DNA of 64,000 bases from Agelas oroides. Its lineage: Eukaryota > Porifera > Demospongiae > Agelasida > Agelasidae. Below, one piece after another: positions 36,331 through 46,299 of this stretch (position 1 is its first letter; each line of letters begins with the position of its first letter). Made by a program: the position numbers and the translations under genes. The DNA lies in the NCBI GenBank assembly GCA_949130485.1, contig OX422186.1, positions 3,203,313 through 3,267,312 of the forward strand, given 5' to 3'. The notes below the pieces were generated by a model, which had not been told where the DNA came from, made no database searches, and worked only from the letters and a program-made list of their open reading frames with translations.

Positions 36331-37574
36331 ATGTCCCAAATTCCCCAGTTGATGACAATGCTGGACATGTGCAGAGGACAGTTTTTACATACACATGGAA
36401 GGAACTGAATGGGGAAAATGGTGGTCTCCTTCCATCAAATAAGATCACTCCATGGAGAAAATATTGCTTAGAGAGACATTGGAGAGAAAAGCAAAGCCAA
36501 GTTGTACTAAGACAGTTTTCTATTTAAACAGAGGTGTCATGTAAAGAAATATAGGCCATTTCATAGAAAAGGGGCCTTCAGGGTGATTTCTGGAAATCTG
36601 CACTTTTATGCACCACACCTCCCTGGAAAAGAATGTTTGCTGAAATAACTCATTTATTGTGAAGTTAGATCTTAAAACAAAATCGTGTACAAAAGATAAC
36701 TTTGAGAAATAACAGTTTAAAGTTCGACAAATGTTTTATCCTGGATGTGGGCATGTGTGCATATCACATTCGGATTTTTCTAGCTCGGGCATTTGTAATT
36801 AAATTGGATACATCTCATCCTCAGGAAATCGATTGTAACAATTGTTTGGTCAACCACATCCACTTTCTAGCTCAGACTGTGCTAGTTTCCTTTCATCAGT
36901 TTGGCATAAGAACATTTGGCTCATTTGACCCAACTCTAGAGATCATGGTACCAAGGTCCAACTCATTTTCACTCCCAGTGTCCATATCAAAATTTTCTGC
37001 CATGCATGTTCCTAGGTCATCCAAAACAAACCCTAATCATCCTGCTCGGTGAATGCAGCAAAGAGTGCTTCATCTTCAAATGCTACAATGCCATCCCTAT
37101 GAGTGGCCATACCTCACAGTAGCTGTAGCTAGGCAACTTACACAGAAATACAGCTGCATTTCACATGCCACGATAACTCACACTTAATGAGTGCTTTCAG
37201 ACAAGGGGTACAGCTGCTAGCATACTATGAATGAACATCAACGAACCACATCTCCCGACAACAAAATAGGCCTAGATGTTATGTATGGCAAAAAACAGTG
37301 AACTCCGACTTTGAGGATTTCTGAAAAGGTAAACTCAGTATTAGTAAGAGCCATTTCTGATTGTCTGTTGTAGCACATGCTGTCATTATGTCGACTTTCG
37401 TTGACATACATTCGATGAAAATCTCGGGCGCTTACCTGTGCCCGTTATGAACGCTACTGCTAGGACACCTTCTGATAGGTACAAAAAAAACAGTGAACTA
37501 CAACTCTAAAAGATTCTAAAGGTAACTCAGTATATACCCATAGGAAGCATTTCTAATCGCTTAGTAACTCAGAA
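36331..37574. other. non-coding stretch with R1 3' fragment
   Basis: 36460-36550 matches the 3' end of R1 (GAGAGAAAAGCAAAGCCAAG and AGGTGTCATGT). The 116-codon frame at 36702 shows no domain I recognise. Confidence 0.4.
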
Positions 37575-37870
37575 CGGTTAAGGTGGCCTTAACTTTAATA
37601 TTCGTAATACGGAAGTATGAGAAGATATTGCAATAGTTTATGGAAATTGAATGGCTGCCAAGTGTAGGCTTCTTAGCTTTGTCAACATTATTCTGACCAT
37701 TAGTCTTCTCTGCATGGCTTTGTTTTAGCGTTGATTGTGAAGTAGGTATGTCCATACATCAGAAGGAATATCACTGAGACCGAAAACTGTGTGTTTTTAA
37801 GAAGACAGAAGTAAAGCTCAAGTCATTTCGAACGACGATCACCGATCGTCTTTGGCGGTTTATGCGGAAC
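37575..37870. repeat. R1 repeat family, diverged 5' copy
   Basis: Follows the 5' part of R1 (GGTTAAGGTGG, TTCTTAGCTTTG, GTGAAGTAGGTA, GTCTTTGGCGGTT) with many changes. It stops where the Ty3/gypsy remnant begins. Confidence 0.6.
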
Positions 37871-37889
37871 ACTCGCCGGCCTTGGAACC

Positions 37890-38937
37890 AAGATCTGAGA
37901 TCAAATATATGTTTTCATCGATATCTGTATGGAAGGTGTTTCACTTTGGTGACGGATCACAAACCGCTGACATTGATAACGATACTGAGTCCACGCAAGG
38001 GCATTCCTTCATTAGTGGCAACGATGGGCGATCATTTTGTCAGCATATCAGTACCAGATTGAGTAAAAGTGCACCAAGGACCACGGAAATGTTGACAGAC
38101 TCTCCAGGTTTTCTATTCCTACAGTAGGAGCCAGGGAAACACCTGCTGTTGATGACTTCACAGTGGCACAACTTGACTAATTTCCAGTTACTGCACAGCA
38201 GCTTGGAAAAGTAGATCCACTGCTGAGTGAAGTTAGATGTTTCACCAAATCTGGTTGGTCCCAAGAGGTGAAGGGTTGTTTCAAGCCCTACTGGAACAGG
38301 AGACATGAACTCTCTGTTGAAGGTGACTGTGTCTTGTGGGGCATACGAGTGATGGTGCCGAAGAAGTTGCAGAATGAGGGATTCATAGAGAGCACCAAGG
38401 CTAAGATGAAAGGAATTGCGAGGAGTTACGTGTGGTGGCCGGGTTTGGACAAGTGTAAGTCAGTGAAGAGTACCCCAACAGTAGCTCCACTTCAACTGTG
38501 GGTGTGGTCGTCAAGGCCATGGCAAAAAGTGCATGTTGATTTCGCCGAACCCTTTAAGGAAAGTATGTTCTTTGTGCTGGTGGATGGACATTCGAGGGGC
38601 CAGAAGTAGTAGAAATCTGCACTACTTCTGCAATGAAAACAATCAAAGTTAGGTAAACGCTATTTGCAGCATATGGACTGCCTGAGCAGGTCGTCTCAGA
38701 TAATGGTCCACAGTTCACCTTAAGGATTTCATGAAGGGAAACCACATCAAACACATCCTGACCACCCCATATCACCCTTCAACTAACGGGTTGGCCGAGA
38801 GGTTCATTCATACTTTCAAGAAAGCCATGAGGGGAAGTGAGAATAGTAGCAAACCCTTGTCATATCAATTGGTCAACTTCCTCCTGAGTTATCGGAGTAC
38901 ACCCCATGCTACAACCAACAGGACACCAAGCAGTTTG
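37890..38937 (+). pseudogene. Ty3/gypsy pol relic: RNase H and integrase
   Basis: FHRYLYGR.FTLVTDHKPLT at about 37908-37975 is the RNase H segment. RSYVWWPGLDK at about 38421-38453 is the end of the zinc-binding integrase part. PWQKVHVDFAEPF and FFVLVDGHS follow, then TTPYHPSTNGLAERFIHTFK at 38760-38819. Pieces are in different frames with stops and frameshifts, so it is non-functional. It ends exactly at the BEL/Pao insertion. Confidence 0.82.
38933..38937. repeat. BEL/Pao target site duplication, left copy
   Basis: GTTTG directly precedes the 5' LTR and recurs at 45325-45329 directly after the 3' LTR, giving a 5-bp TSD. Confidence 0.9.
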
Positions 38938-39252
38938 TGGTGCTGCAAGCAGACTTATGTTGGACACATGCACATAATTGTTGGATTGTACCCACCTTTG
39001 TTCACTTGCATGGCTGCCGTTAAATCATTGTACTTGCAGCAGACTTGTGTCTTTTCATTATCTATTGCCCTCGGCATGTGCTCTTGTAATTTGTCTATGG
39101 AACTTTCTAGAACATTCCTCTTCTCCTATTTAAGTTTCTGTGATTGCCACTTGTCATTGTTCAGTTCTTTGATTGCCGTTTGCCATGAAGTGAATATATT
39201 TCCTACCCTGCTATGCGCATCGTCTGATTACTGTCCGAGAGAGAGCTCAACA
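38938..39252 (+). repeat. 5' LTR of BEL/Pao element
   Basis: 315 bp, TG...CA ends. Contains TATTTAAG, which could serve as a TATA-like box, near 39127. Compared with the 3' LTR it differs at four sites noticed by eye (GGCTGCC/GGTTGCC, CTCGGC/CTCGTC, GATTAC/GACTAC, GAGAGAG/GAGATAG). Confidence 0.92.
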
Positions 39253-39256
39253 TTTA

Positions 39257-39273
39257 TGGTCCTTCGAGCCGGA
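39257..39273 (+). other. primer-binding site, tRNA-Tyr
   Basis: TGGTCCTTCGAGCCGGA is complementary to the conserved 3' end of animal tRNA-Tyr including CCA. It lies 4 bp after the 5' LTR, the usual place for the minus-strand primer. Confidence 0.8.
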
Positions 39274-39369
39274 TACTTTCCGAACTGCAAGTCTGTTCTA
39301 CTGGTTCTCTCTTGGATTGTCGCCTACATTCTACACACCATCGCCGCATGCAACGCACTGATGTTCACT

Positions 39370-39459
39370 GACTCTCTCCTCAAAGTTGCCTGTCAACAAT
39401 GAGCGAAACTGGCTTTTGATTCTCTCCTCAAAGTTGCCTGTCAACCATGAGCGAAACTG
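39370..39459 (+). repeat. 48-bp tandem duplication of the leader and start codon
   Basis: CTCTCCTCAAAGTTGCCTGT ... ATGAGCGAAACTG occurs twice, 48 bp apart. The first ATG (39399) is in frame with the gag-pol ATG (39447) but is closed by TGA at 39417, leaving a six-codon upstream ORF. Confidence 0.85.
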
Positions 39460-42400
39460 ACCAGCCAACACTTGCTACTCTAAGAAAGAGAAGAGGCGTC
39501 AGCAAGGCCTCTATAACCCGCCTGAACACTCGACTGAAAGACCTTGAGAGTAGGATTCACGAACCTACAACCTCGAGCCTTGCCCAACGGATGTCACAAA
39601 TGCTGGACAATCTCGATGCGGACTTCAAGAAGCATCACTATGCCGTTATTGACCGTATTGACGAAGCTGAAGTGGAAGCTCTCAGCAGAGAGCAAGACGC
39701 ACTCGACCAACATGATGATGGTATATCAGATCTTGCTATGCGAATTGAGCAAGTCATGGGAGCCTGCAGCTTGACTTCAGGCCATGGTGCAAGAAAAATT
39801 GTATTGCGCAGACTGTCCTATCTGAAGAATAACCTCTCAGCAGTCAGCACTGCAGTCCATGCGCTAACAGCAGAATCAGCAGAACTCCACCTGCTGCACC
39901 AATATCAAGAGCAGCTATCTGACTTCAAGAAAGAGCTTGGAGACGTTCGCCAAACTCTCTTATCCCTTGGAGTAGAAGAAGGAGATGAGCTTGAAACATC
40001 TACAAATGCCATCAACAAAGTTCTCTTTGACTGCAGCCTGCAACTCAAGAAGCTGTTATTCACTCTCCCAAATCCAATCTCTGATCCATTAATGGAATCA
40101 TCTGCTACAATGGCAACGGGAGTCAAACTACCAAAAATCGATGTTCCCACCTTTGATGGCAACATCCTCAACTGGCAAATGTTCTGGGAGCAGTTCAGTA
40201 TTGCCATTCATGAACGTTCAAGCCTTTCAGACACTGAGAAGTTGGTGTATCTCCATCACTCACTCAAGGATAGTGCAGCAAAGAAAGTTATTGAAGGCCT
40301 GTCTCGGTCTGGAGACCAATATGCCGAAGCAATCATGTGTTTGCAGTCACGCTATGATCGTCCCAGGCTAATCCACCAGACTCATGTCAAGAAGATTGTT
40401 GAAATTGCCCCCTTAAAGGAGGGTTCTGGAAAGGAGCTCCGCTATCTGCATGATACTGCACAACAACACCTTAGAGCTCTTAAAGCCATGGGACAAGAAC
40501 CGTCTGGATCATTTATTACATCTCTGCTGGAGTTGAAGCTTGATCAGAACACCATGTTTGAGTGGCAGAAGTGCAGCCAAGAGTCCTCAGAGGTCCCTCA
40601 CTACAAAGACCTCCTGGGATTTATCAACCTCAGAGCACAAGCGTCTGAATTTGTTTCCTCTGAAACAAAGAAGTTCATTCATACGGAGCGTCACTTACCC
40701 AGACGAGTTCCACCAAGTAAACCTGGTCCAATAGTATCCTTTGCAACAAGTGCAAGCAATACTAATAATTGTGCTCTGTGTAAGAATGAGAAACACCCTC
40801 TGTATGTCTGCACTCGCTTTAAATCCCTTCCTCGAGACAAGATGATGTCCACAATCAAGTCAAATGAGCTCTGTCTCAATTGCCTTCGACCAGGTCACTT
40901 CTCCAAGCAGTGTCCTAGCCTCAACCGGTGCAAGAAATGCCAGAAACCTCACCACACTCTCATCCATGATGACAGCAAGGAAACTCTCCCAAGTCAGTCT
41001 GACAAAACTCTCACTTCATCCACCTCCTCAATTGAGCCTACGGTTCTCAGTCATACAGTGGCTGGAGTCACCTCCAACACTCTACTGATGACCTGTCAAG
41101 TCCTAGTCAAGGCTCCTGACAACTCCTCAGTCAAGGCTCGTGCATTACTTGATTCAGCATCATCCACATCATTTGTTTCCGAGCGTCTAGCTCAGAGTCT
41201 ATGTTTGCCTCACTTCCATCACAACATTAGAATTTCTGGTATTGCTGGACTATCACATCAATCTCCACTCCAATCTGTTGCCACATTTAACGTGTCTCCT
41301 GTCCACACCGCTGCAAAGAGTCTCTCTGTATCTGCCATTGTCGTTCCTCGAGTCACATGTGATCTCCCCGTCCAACCCGTCCATTTTGATTCGCAATGGA
41401 CTCACCTCAAGGATTTGAAGCTAGCAGATCCAGACTTTGGACGTCCTGGAAAGATAGACATACTACTGGGAATTGATGTCTACACCGATGTATTGTTGCA
41501 TGGCCGGCGGTCTGGACCACCTGGTTCTCCAATTGCCTTTGAAACCATATTTGGCTGGGTCCTAGCAGGAAGGACCAGCTTACACACTTCTGTCTGCCTC
41601 TCAATCGCCACCCATCATGTCTCTGTCACTTCAGCTGATGACTTACTCAGGAAGTTGTGGGAAATTGAAGAAAGCCCTAAAGGTCCCTCCAACCTGTCTC
41701 CAGATGAATGCCTTGTGGTCCAACACTTCAAGGACGCACACACCCGCTCAGACGAAGGCCGGTTCATTGTGCCTCTACCAAAGAGACCTCAATCCAAATC
41801 ACTTGGAGAGTCGAGATCTCAGGCTGTGAAACGATTTCTATCACTAGAACGTTCACTGTACTCGAAAGGTCAATTCCAAGAATTCTCCACTGTAATGGAG
41901 GAATACTTCAAGATGAATCATGCTGAGCTAGTTCCTGTGGCTGATCTTCAGAGACCTCCCAAAGAAATTTTCTACCTCCCTATGCATGCTGTCAGGAAAG
42001 AACACAGCTCCACCACTAAGCTCAGAGTTGTATTTGATGCTTCTGCTAAATCTGCTAGTGGTATCTCATTGAATGATCTCCTGCTAGTCGGACCGACCGT
42101 TCACTCCCCTCTCATTGATGTTCTCCTAAGGTTCAGGCTCCACCGTGTCGCTCTCACTGCTGATGTCAGCAAAATGTACCGTGCAATTGAGCTTGTTCCT
42201 TCTGACCGTGACCTTCACAGATTTGTATGGAGAAGGACCCCTGAGGAACCACTCCAAGACTACCGCATGACCAGAGTTACCTTTGGAATCTCTGCATCCT
42301 CCTTTGCCGCAAACATGTCTCTTAAGCAGAATGCTCTCGACTTTGCTGTTGACTACCCTCAAGCTGCCAAAGTTGTTGAAGATTCTTTCTATGTTGATGA

Positions 42401-44984
42401 TGGCCTCACTGGTGCAGACTCCATACAAGATGCCATTGAGTTGCGAAAACAGCTCCAAGAGCTTTTTACGAAAGGTGGTTTTCTCCTGAGGAAATGGAAT
42501 TCCAGCGAGCCAGCAGTACTGGACCATATCCCTGCTGATCTTAAAGAGTTCAATCCAACCCAGCAATTACCCGATCCTGACCGGTACACAAAGACCCTTG
42601 GCATTGAATGGAATGCCAGGCAAGATCACTTTCGCCTTACAGTTGCTGAATTACCTCCCATTACCAATATCACCAAGCGAGCACTTGTCTCTGACATTGC
42701 TAAGACCTATGATGTCCTTGGTTGGTTCTCTCCCGCAATCATCAAGGTCAAGATACTCCTACAGCAGCTCTGGGAACAGAAAGTTGGCTGGGATGACCCC
42801 GTACCACGATCTATCTTGGATGTCTGGCTACAATGGCGCTCTGAGCTACATTTCCTCACACACAAGCACATCCCTCGATGTTACGTTGACAAGAAGTTTC
42901 GAATCACCTCAATGCAACTCCATGGATTCAGTGATGCCTCTGAGCGAGCCTATGGGGCAGTCATCTACATCAGAATGACTGACTCTTCTGATGATGTTCA
43001 AACTTGTTTGGTGACCTCCAAGACCAAAGTAGCTCCCATCAAGCGATTGACTATTCCCCGACTTGAACTCTGTGGTGCCTACCTGCTAGCACAGCTGCTC
43101 CACCATGTTCGCCAAGTGTTCCAATTACCCCTCAGCTCCATCTACGCCTGGACTGATAGCACTATTGTCCTCAACTGGCTCATTGGGAATTCAAGAAGGT
43201 TCAAAACCTACGTTGGAAATAGAGTCTCCTACATTGCTGATCTCATCAGTCCAGAAAGATGGAACCATGTCAATGGTGCTGAAAATCCAGCTGACTCAGC
43301 ATCCAGAGGCCTCTTCCCTTCAGAACTACTGGAGTGTTCACTATGGTGGAATGGCCCTATATGGCTCAAATTGTCACCTGCTGACTGGCCTAAACAATCA
43401 ATACTGCCCCCAAATGACACTCATGAAGAAGAAAGAGAAATCGCACTTCATTTAATCTCTCAACCTTGTTCTCCTGTGATTCCATTTGAACAGTATTCAG
43501 ACTTCAACCATCTCAAACGCATAACAGCCTGGATTCTTCGGTTCACCAAGAACTGTCACTCTGGAACACAGAAACACCTCACTCCCTTGCTTTCCACCGA
43601 AGAATTGCATGAAGCAGAATACTATTGGATCTCCATCATCCAAAATGACCATTTCCAGAATGAAATTCAAACCCTGAAGCAGGAACGTCTATTGAAGAAA
43701 TCCAGTCCTTTACTACCACTCCATCCCTTCCTGGATTCCAACAAATTGCTACGCGTTGGTGGCAGACAGCAGAATTCCAAGCTTTCTTACTCGAATCAGC
43801 ACCCCCTGATTCTACATGGAAAACACCCCGTGACCAAACTAATCATTCACTCTGAACATCAACGCCTCCTACATGCTGGGCCCACTCTCCTCACTGCCTC
43901 ACTATGTCGTCACTATCACATCACAGGATGTCGGAAGACTATCCGTTCCATCACTCGTGGATGTATCACCTGCCGACGCACCTCTGCTCGACCACAACCT
44001 CAAATGCTGGGCCAACTACCCATTGAAAGGATCACTCCCGGACCGGTGTTCAATCAAACTGGAGTAGACTATGCTGGTCCTGTCTACATCAAATATGGTT
44101 ATGTCCGCAAGCCCACTGTGATCAAAGCCTATGTATGTGTATTCGTTTCACTCTCTGTTAAAGCCGTCCACTTGGAACTTGTTTCTGACCTCACCTCTGA
44201 GGCATTCATAGCCACTCTCAGAAGGTTCATTTCTCGCCGTGGCAAGCCCTCACTCATTTGGAGTGACAATGGAACGAATTTTGTTGGTGCTTCCCGAGAG
44301 CTTCAAGAACTAGCTGATTTTCTCGAAAGACAAAAAACACAGCAAGAGATATCACGATTCTGCTCTAACCAGCATATCAAGTGGAAGTTCATTCCTGAGC
44401 GTGCTCCTCACTTTGGCGGCCTTTGGGAAGCTGCTGTCAAAAGCATGAAGATCTGCCTTAGGCGTACTGTATCTTCCCACAAGCTAACTTTCGAAGAATT
44501 CACTACCATACTCACGCAGATCGAATCCTGTCTAAACAGTCGCCCTCTGGTACCACTTCAGTATGATGAAGACGGCATCGAAGCCCTCACACCTGGTCAT
44601 TTCCTCATTGGCAAACCACCAGAATCTATTCCAGATCCTGCTTTTTCTTATCGTACTCTATCTCTACTACGGCGCTGGCACTTATGTCAAGCTCTTGTTC
44701 GCCACTTCTGGCAAAGATGGTCTACAGAATACATCTCCTCACTCAGACGCTACACCAAATGGCACCATCCCACTAGAAATGTCCAAGTTGGAGATGTCGT
44801 TATCCTCAAAGAAGACAATATGGTTCCCACTAAGTGGCCACTTGCCAAGGTTATTCAAACACATACTGGAAAGGACGGATTAGTCAGAGTGGTCACTATT
44901 AAGACTGCCACCGGAACCTACAAGAGGCCTGTGATTAAAATCGCTCTACTCCTTCCCTCAGACTCTCCTCCTAATGTTACTTAA
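39447..44984 (+). CDS. BEL/Pao gag-pol polyprotein
   Basis: A 1845-residue uninterrupted frame. In order: coiled-coil-like gag; DUF1759-type segment (KIDVPTFDGNILNW) near 230-370; CCHC zinc knuckle (CLNCLRPGHFSKQC) near 475; DUF1758-type aspartic protease with DSASSTSF near 567; reverse transcriptase with VVFDASAKS near 860 and SFYVDDGLTG near 980; RNase H-like Pao segment (GFSDASERAYGAVIY) near 1160; integrase zinc-binding segment with CRHYHITG...CITCRR near 1485-1510; integrase core with VDYAGPV, WSDNGTNFVG and HFGGLWEAAVKS (DDE residues); and a DUF5641-like tail ending near 1835. Product makes and integrates element cDNA. I chose the ATG at 39447 because the earlier in-frame ATG is blocked by a stop. 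No frameshift or missing motif was seen. Confidence 0.95.
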   Translation: MSETDQPTLATLRKRRGVSKASITRLNTRLKDLESRIHEPTTSSLAQRMSQMLDNLDADFKKHHYAVIDRIDEAEVEALSREQDALDQHDDGISDLAMRIEQVMGACSLTSGHGARKIVLRRLSYLKNNLSAVSTAVHALTAESAELHLLHQYQEQLSDFKKELGDVRQTLLSLGVEEGDELETSTNAINKVLFDCSLQLKKLLFTLPNPISDPLMESSATMATGVKLPKIDVPTFDGNILNWQMFWEQFSIAIHERSSLSDTEKLVYLHHSLKDSAAKKVIEGLSRSGDQYAEAIMCLQSRYDRPRLIHQTHVKKIVEIAPLKEGSGKELRYLHDTAQQHLRALKAMGQEPSGSFITSLLELKLDQNTMFEWQKCSQESSEVPHYKDLLGFINLRAQASEFVSSETKKFIHTERHLPRRVPPSKPGPIVSFATSASNTNNCALCKNEKHPLYVCTRFKSLPRDKMMSTIKSNELCLNCLRPGHFSKQCPSLNRCKKCQKPHHTLIHDDSKETLPSQSDKTLTSSTSSIEPTVLSHTVAGVTSNTLLMTCQVLVKAPDNSSVKARALLDSASSTSFVSERLAQSLCLPHFHHNIRISGIAGLSHQSPLQSVATFNVSPVHTAAKSLSVSAIVVPRVTCDLPVQPVHFDSQWTHLKDLKLADPDFGRPGKIDILLGIDVYTDVLLHGRRSGPPGSPIAFETIFGWVLAGRTSLHTSVCLSIATHHVSVTSADDLLRKLWEIEESPKGPSNLSPDECLVVQHFKDAHTRSDEGRFIVPLPKRPQSKSLGESRSQAVKRFLSLERSLYSKGQFQEFSTVMEEYFKMNHAELVPVADLQRPPKEIFYLPMHAVRKEHSSTTKLRVVFDASAKSASGISLNDLLLVGPTVHSPLIDVLLRFRLHRVALTADVSKMYRAIELVPSDRDLHRFVWRRTPEEPLQDYRMTRVTFGISASSFAANMSLKQNALDFAVDYPQAAKVVEDSFYVDDGLTGADSIQDAIELRKQLQELFTKGGFLLRKWNSSEPAVLDHIPADLKEFNPTQQLPDPDRYTKTLGIEWNARQDHFRLTVAELPPITNITKRALVSDIAKTYDVLGWFSPAIIKVKILLQQLWEQKVGWDDPVPRSILDVWLQWRSELHFLTHKHIPRCYVDKKFRITSMQLHGFSDASERAYGAVIYIRMTDSSDDVQTCLVTSKTKVAPIKRLTIPRLELCGAYLLAQLLHHVRQVFQLPLSSIYAWTDSTIVLNWLIGNSRRFKTYVGNRVSYIADLISPERWNHVNGAENPADSASRGLFPSELLECSLWWNGPIWLKLSPADWPKQSILPPNDTHEEEREIALHLISQPCSPVIPFEQYSDFNHLKRITAWILRFTKNCHSGTQKHLTPLLSTEELHEAEYYWISIIQNDHFQNEIQTLKQERLLKKSSPLLPLHPFLDSNKLLRVGGRQQNSKLSYSNQHPLILHGKHPVTKLIIHSEHQRLLHAGPTLLTASLCRHYHITGCRKTIRSITRGCITCRRTSARPQPQMLGQLPIERITPGPVFNQTGVDYAGPVYIKYGYVRKPTVIKAYVCVFVSLSVKAVHLELVSDLTSEAFIATLRRFISRRGKPSLIWSDNGTNFVGASRELQELADFLERQKTQQEISRFCSNQHIKWKFIPERAPHFGGLWEAAVKSMKICLRRTVSSHKLTFEEFTTILTQIESCLNSRPLVPLQYDEDGIEALTPGHFLIGKPPESIPDPAFSYRTLSLLRRWHLCQALVRHFWQRWSTEYISSLRRYTKWHHPTRNVQVGDVVILKEDNMVPTKWPLAKVIQTHTGKDGLVRVVTIKTATGTYKRPVIKIALLLPSDSPPNVT

Positions 44985-45009
44985 GACCATCCGGTCTTGG
45001 CCGGCGGTA

Positions 45010-45324
45010 TGGTGCTGCAAGCAGACTTATGTTGGACACATGCACATAATTGTTGGATTGTACCCACCTTTGTTCACTTGCATGGTTGCCGTTAAATCAT
45101 TGTACTTGCAGCAGACTTGTGTCTTTTCATTATCTATTGCCCTCGTCATGTGCTCTTGTAATTTGTCTATGGAACTTTCTAGAACATTCCTCTTCTCCTA
45201 TTTAAGTTTCTGTGATTGCCACTTGTCATTGTTCAGTTCTTTGATTGCCGTTTGCCATGAAGTGAATATATTTCCTACCCTGCTATGCGCATCGTCTGAC
45301 TACTGTCCGAGAGATAGCTCAACA
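45010..45324 (+). repeat. 3' LTR of BEL/Pao element
   Basis: Nearly identical to 38938-39252. It follows GGCCGGCGGTA 25 bp after the polyprotein stop, which probably marks the plus-strand primer end. GTTTG follows at 45325. Confidence 0.92.
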
Positions 45325-45842
45325 GTTTGTTTTTAAAGAGAGAGCTTCGCACTCTACTAGACCTATTGAGACCAGACAGCACTGTCAGAGTGGGAGAAAG
45401 ACAGTTATCACAGAAATGTGACCATGATCGTTGTGCTAAAGAGAGAGAGTATTCAGTTGGAGACAATGTTATGGCCAGAAACTATGGAAATGGTCCAAAG
45501 TGGATGTCCAGTGTGGTGATTGAACGGAACGGCCCATTTTCATACACAGTCCAGTTGGAATTGGGACTACTATGGTGGCGACACATAGCTCAGCTAAGAG
45601 ATAACGTTAATGTTTCCCCACAGAGTGACGTAGAGACATCCACAGGTGGACTAAGATCCCAAGCGTCCACAGAAGAGTCAAGCATTGAGGACAAAAATGC
45701 ACCAGAGACTCCCACTACGACCACTGATTCGAGTCCACCAGGAACTGCAAACGCTGGTGAACCAAATCGTCCTGAAACTAGCCGGTATCCTCGTAGGGTT
45801 CATCGCCCACCTCAGAGGTACTCTGAACTCAACTACACTTAG
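45325..45842 (+). pseudogene. Ty3/gypsy integrase C-terminal part, distal fragment
   Basis: Continues the pol frame broken at 38937: the Leu codon before the insertion is followed in frame by FLKRELRTLLDLLRP. Then YSVGDNVMARNYGNGPKW (integrase C-terminal barrel-like) and a low-complexity tail ending RYPRRVHRPPQRYSELNYT with a stop. This fragment is itself open; upstream damage makes the whole element dead. Confidence 0.8.
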
Positions 45843-45885
45843 ACTGTATGTTTTGTAAATAGCTTTTATTTTAAGTGAGAAGGAA

Positions 45886-46060
45886 TGTGGTATCTTGATT
45901 ATTGTTGTAACTAGGATAATGTATGATGTCATAGTTGGTAATGATTTTCATATGATCTAGTGCGCATGTGCAGTTCTGTGTCCTGCACCTTATGCCATGC
46001 CAGAAATATAATAGTGTTCTTTACTTGTGTAAATCTTCCGGCATCCAAGCGGTCACAACA
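45886..46060 (+). repeat. putative 3' LTR of the Ty3/gypsy remnant
   Basis: A purine-rich AAGTGAGAAGGAA precedes TGTGGTATCTTG, and the block ends GGTCACAACA, giving TG...CA ends about 175 bp apart. No 5' partner was seen, so the borders rest on the polypurine tract and terminal dinucleotides only. Confidence 0.55.
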
Positions 46061-46299
46061 TGAGTGAATTTCGCAGTCAGCACGACCTAACGTTACTTTG
46101 GTCATCGCTCAGCAGTTTCTACACATGTCTTATATGGGTATTGCCATTTGTCTGCTCTAACCAAACTCCTTCGCTTAGTAGTTATGGAATGACCGGAGAA
46201 AAGCTAAGCACCAGTTTTCCATGAAGGCCTTTCAACAGCTACAGTACTGTCTAACCTGTTTAATGGTGTAAACATACAAGATAGTTTACGGTGTAAACA
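46061..46299. other. short non-coding stretch
   Basis: Nothing recognised between the gypsy LTR and the nested inverted repeats. Confidence 0.3.

Larger units (their letters stand above)
38938..45324 (+). mobile_element. BEL/Pao LTR retrotransposon, full-length and young
   Basis: It has two 315-bp LTRs beginning TGGTGC and ending CAACA, a 5-bp TSD (GTTTG), a primer-binding site matching tRNA-Tyr, and a single 1845-codon gag-pol frame. By eye the LTRs differ at four positions. It is inserted within the integrase region of the Ty3/gypsy copy. The organisation is that of an autonomous element; whether it is active is not known. Confidence 0.93.
37890..46060 (+). mobile_element. Ty3/gypsy retrotransposon remnant interrupted by BEL/Pao
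   Basis: Pol remnants on both sides of the BEL/Pao element belong to one Ty3/gypsy copy. RNase H and integrase pieces lie at 37890-38937, the integrase C-terminal part at 45325-45842, and a putative 3' LTR at 45886-46060. The 5' LTR, gag, protease and reverse transcriptase are absent, so the copy is 5'-truncated. The gypsy frame runs cleanly across the BEL target site. Confidence 0.75.

Noticed and set aside
36702-37052. 116-codon plus-strand frame
   Set aside because: No recognisable domain and repeat fragments on either side.
42126-42566. 146-codon minus-strand frame and other frames within 39.5-44.9 kb
   Set aside because: Shadows of the BEL/Pao polyprotein.
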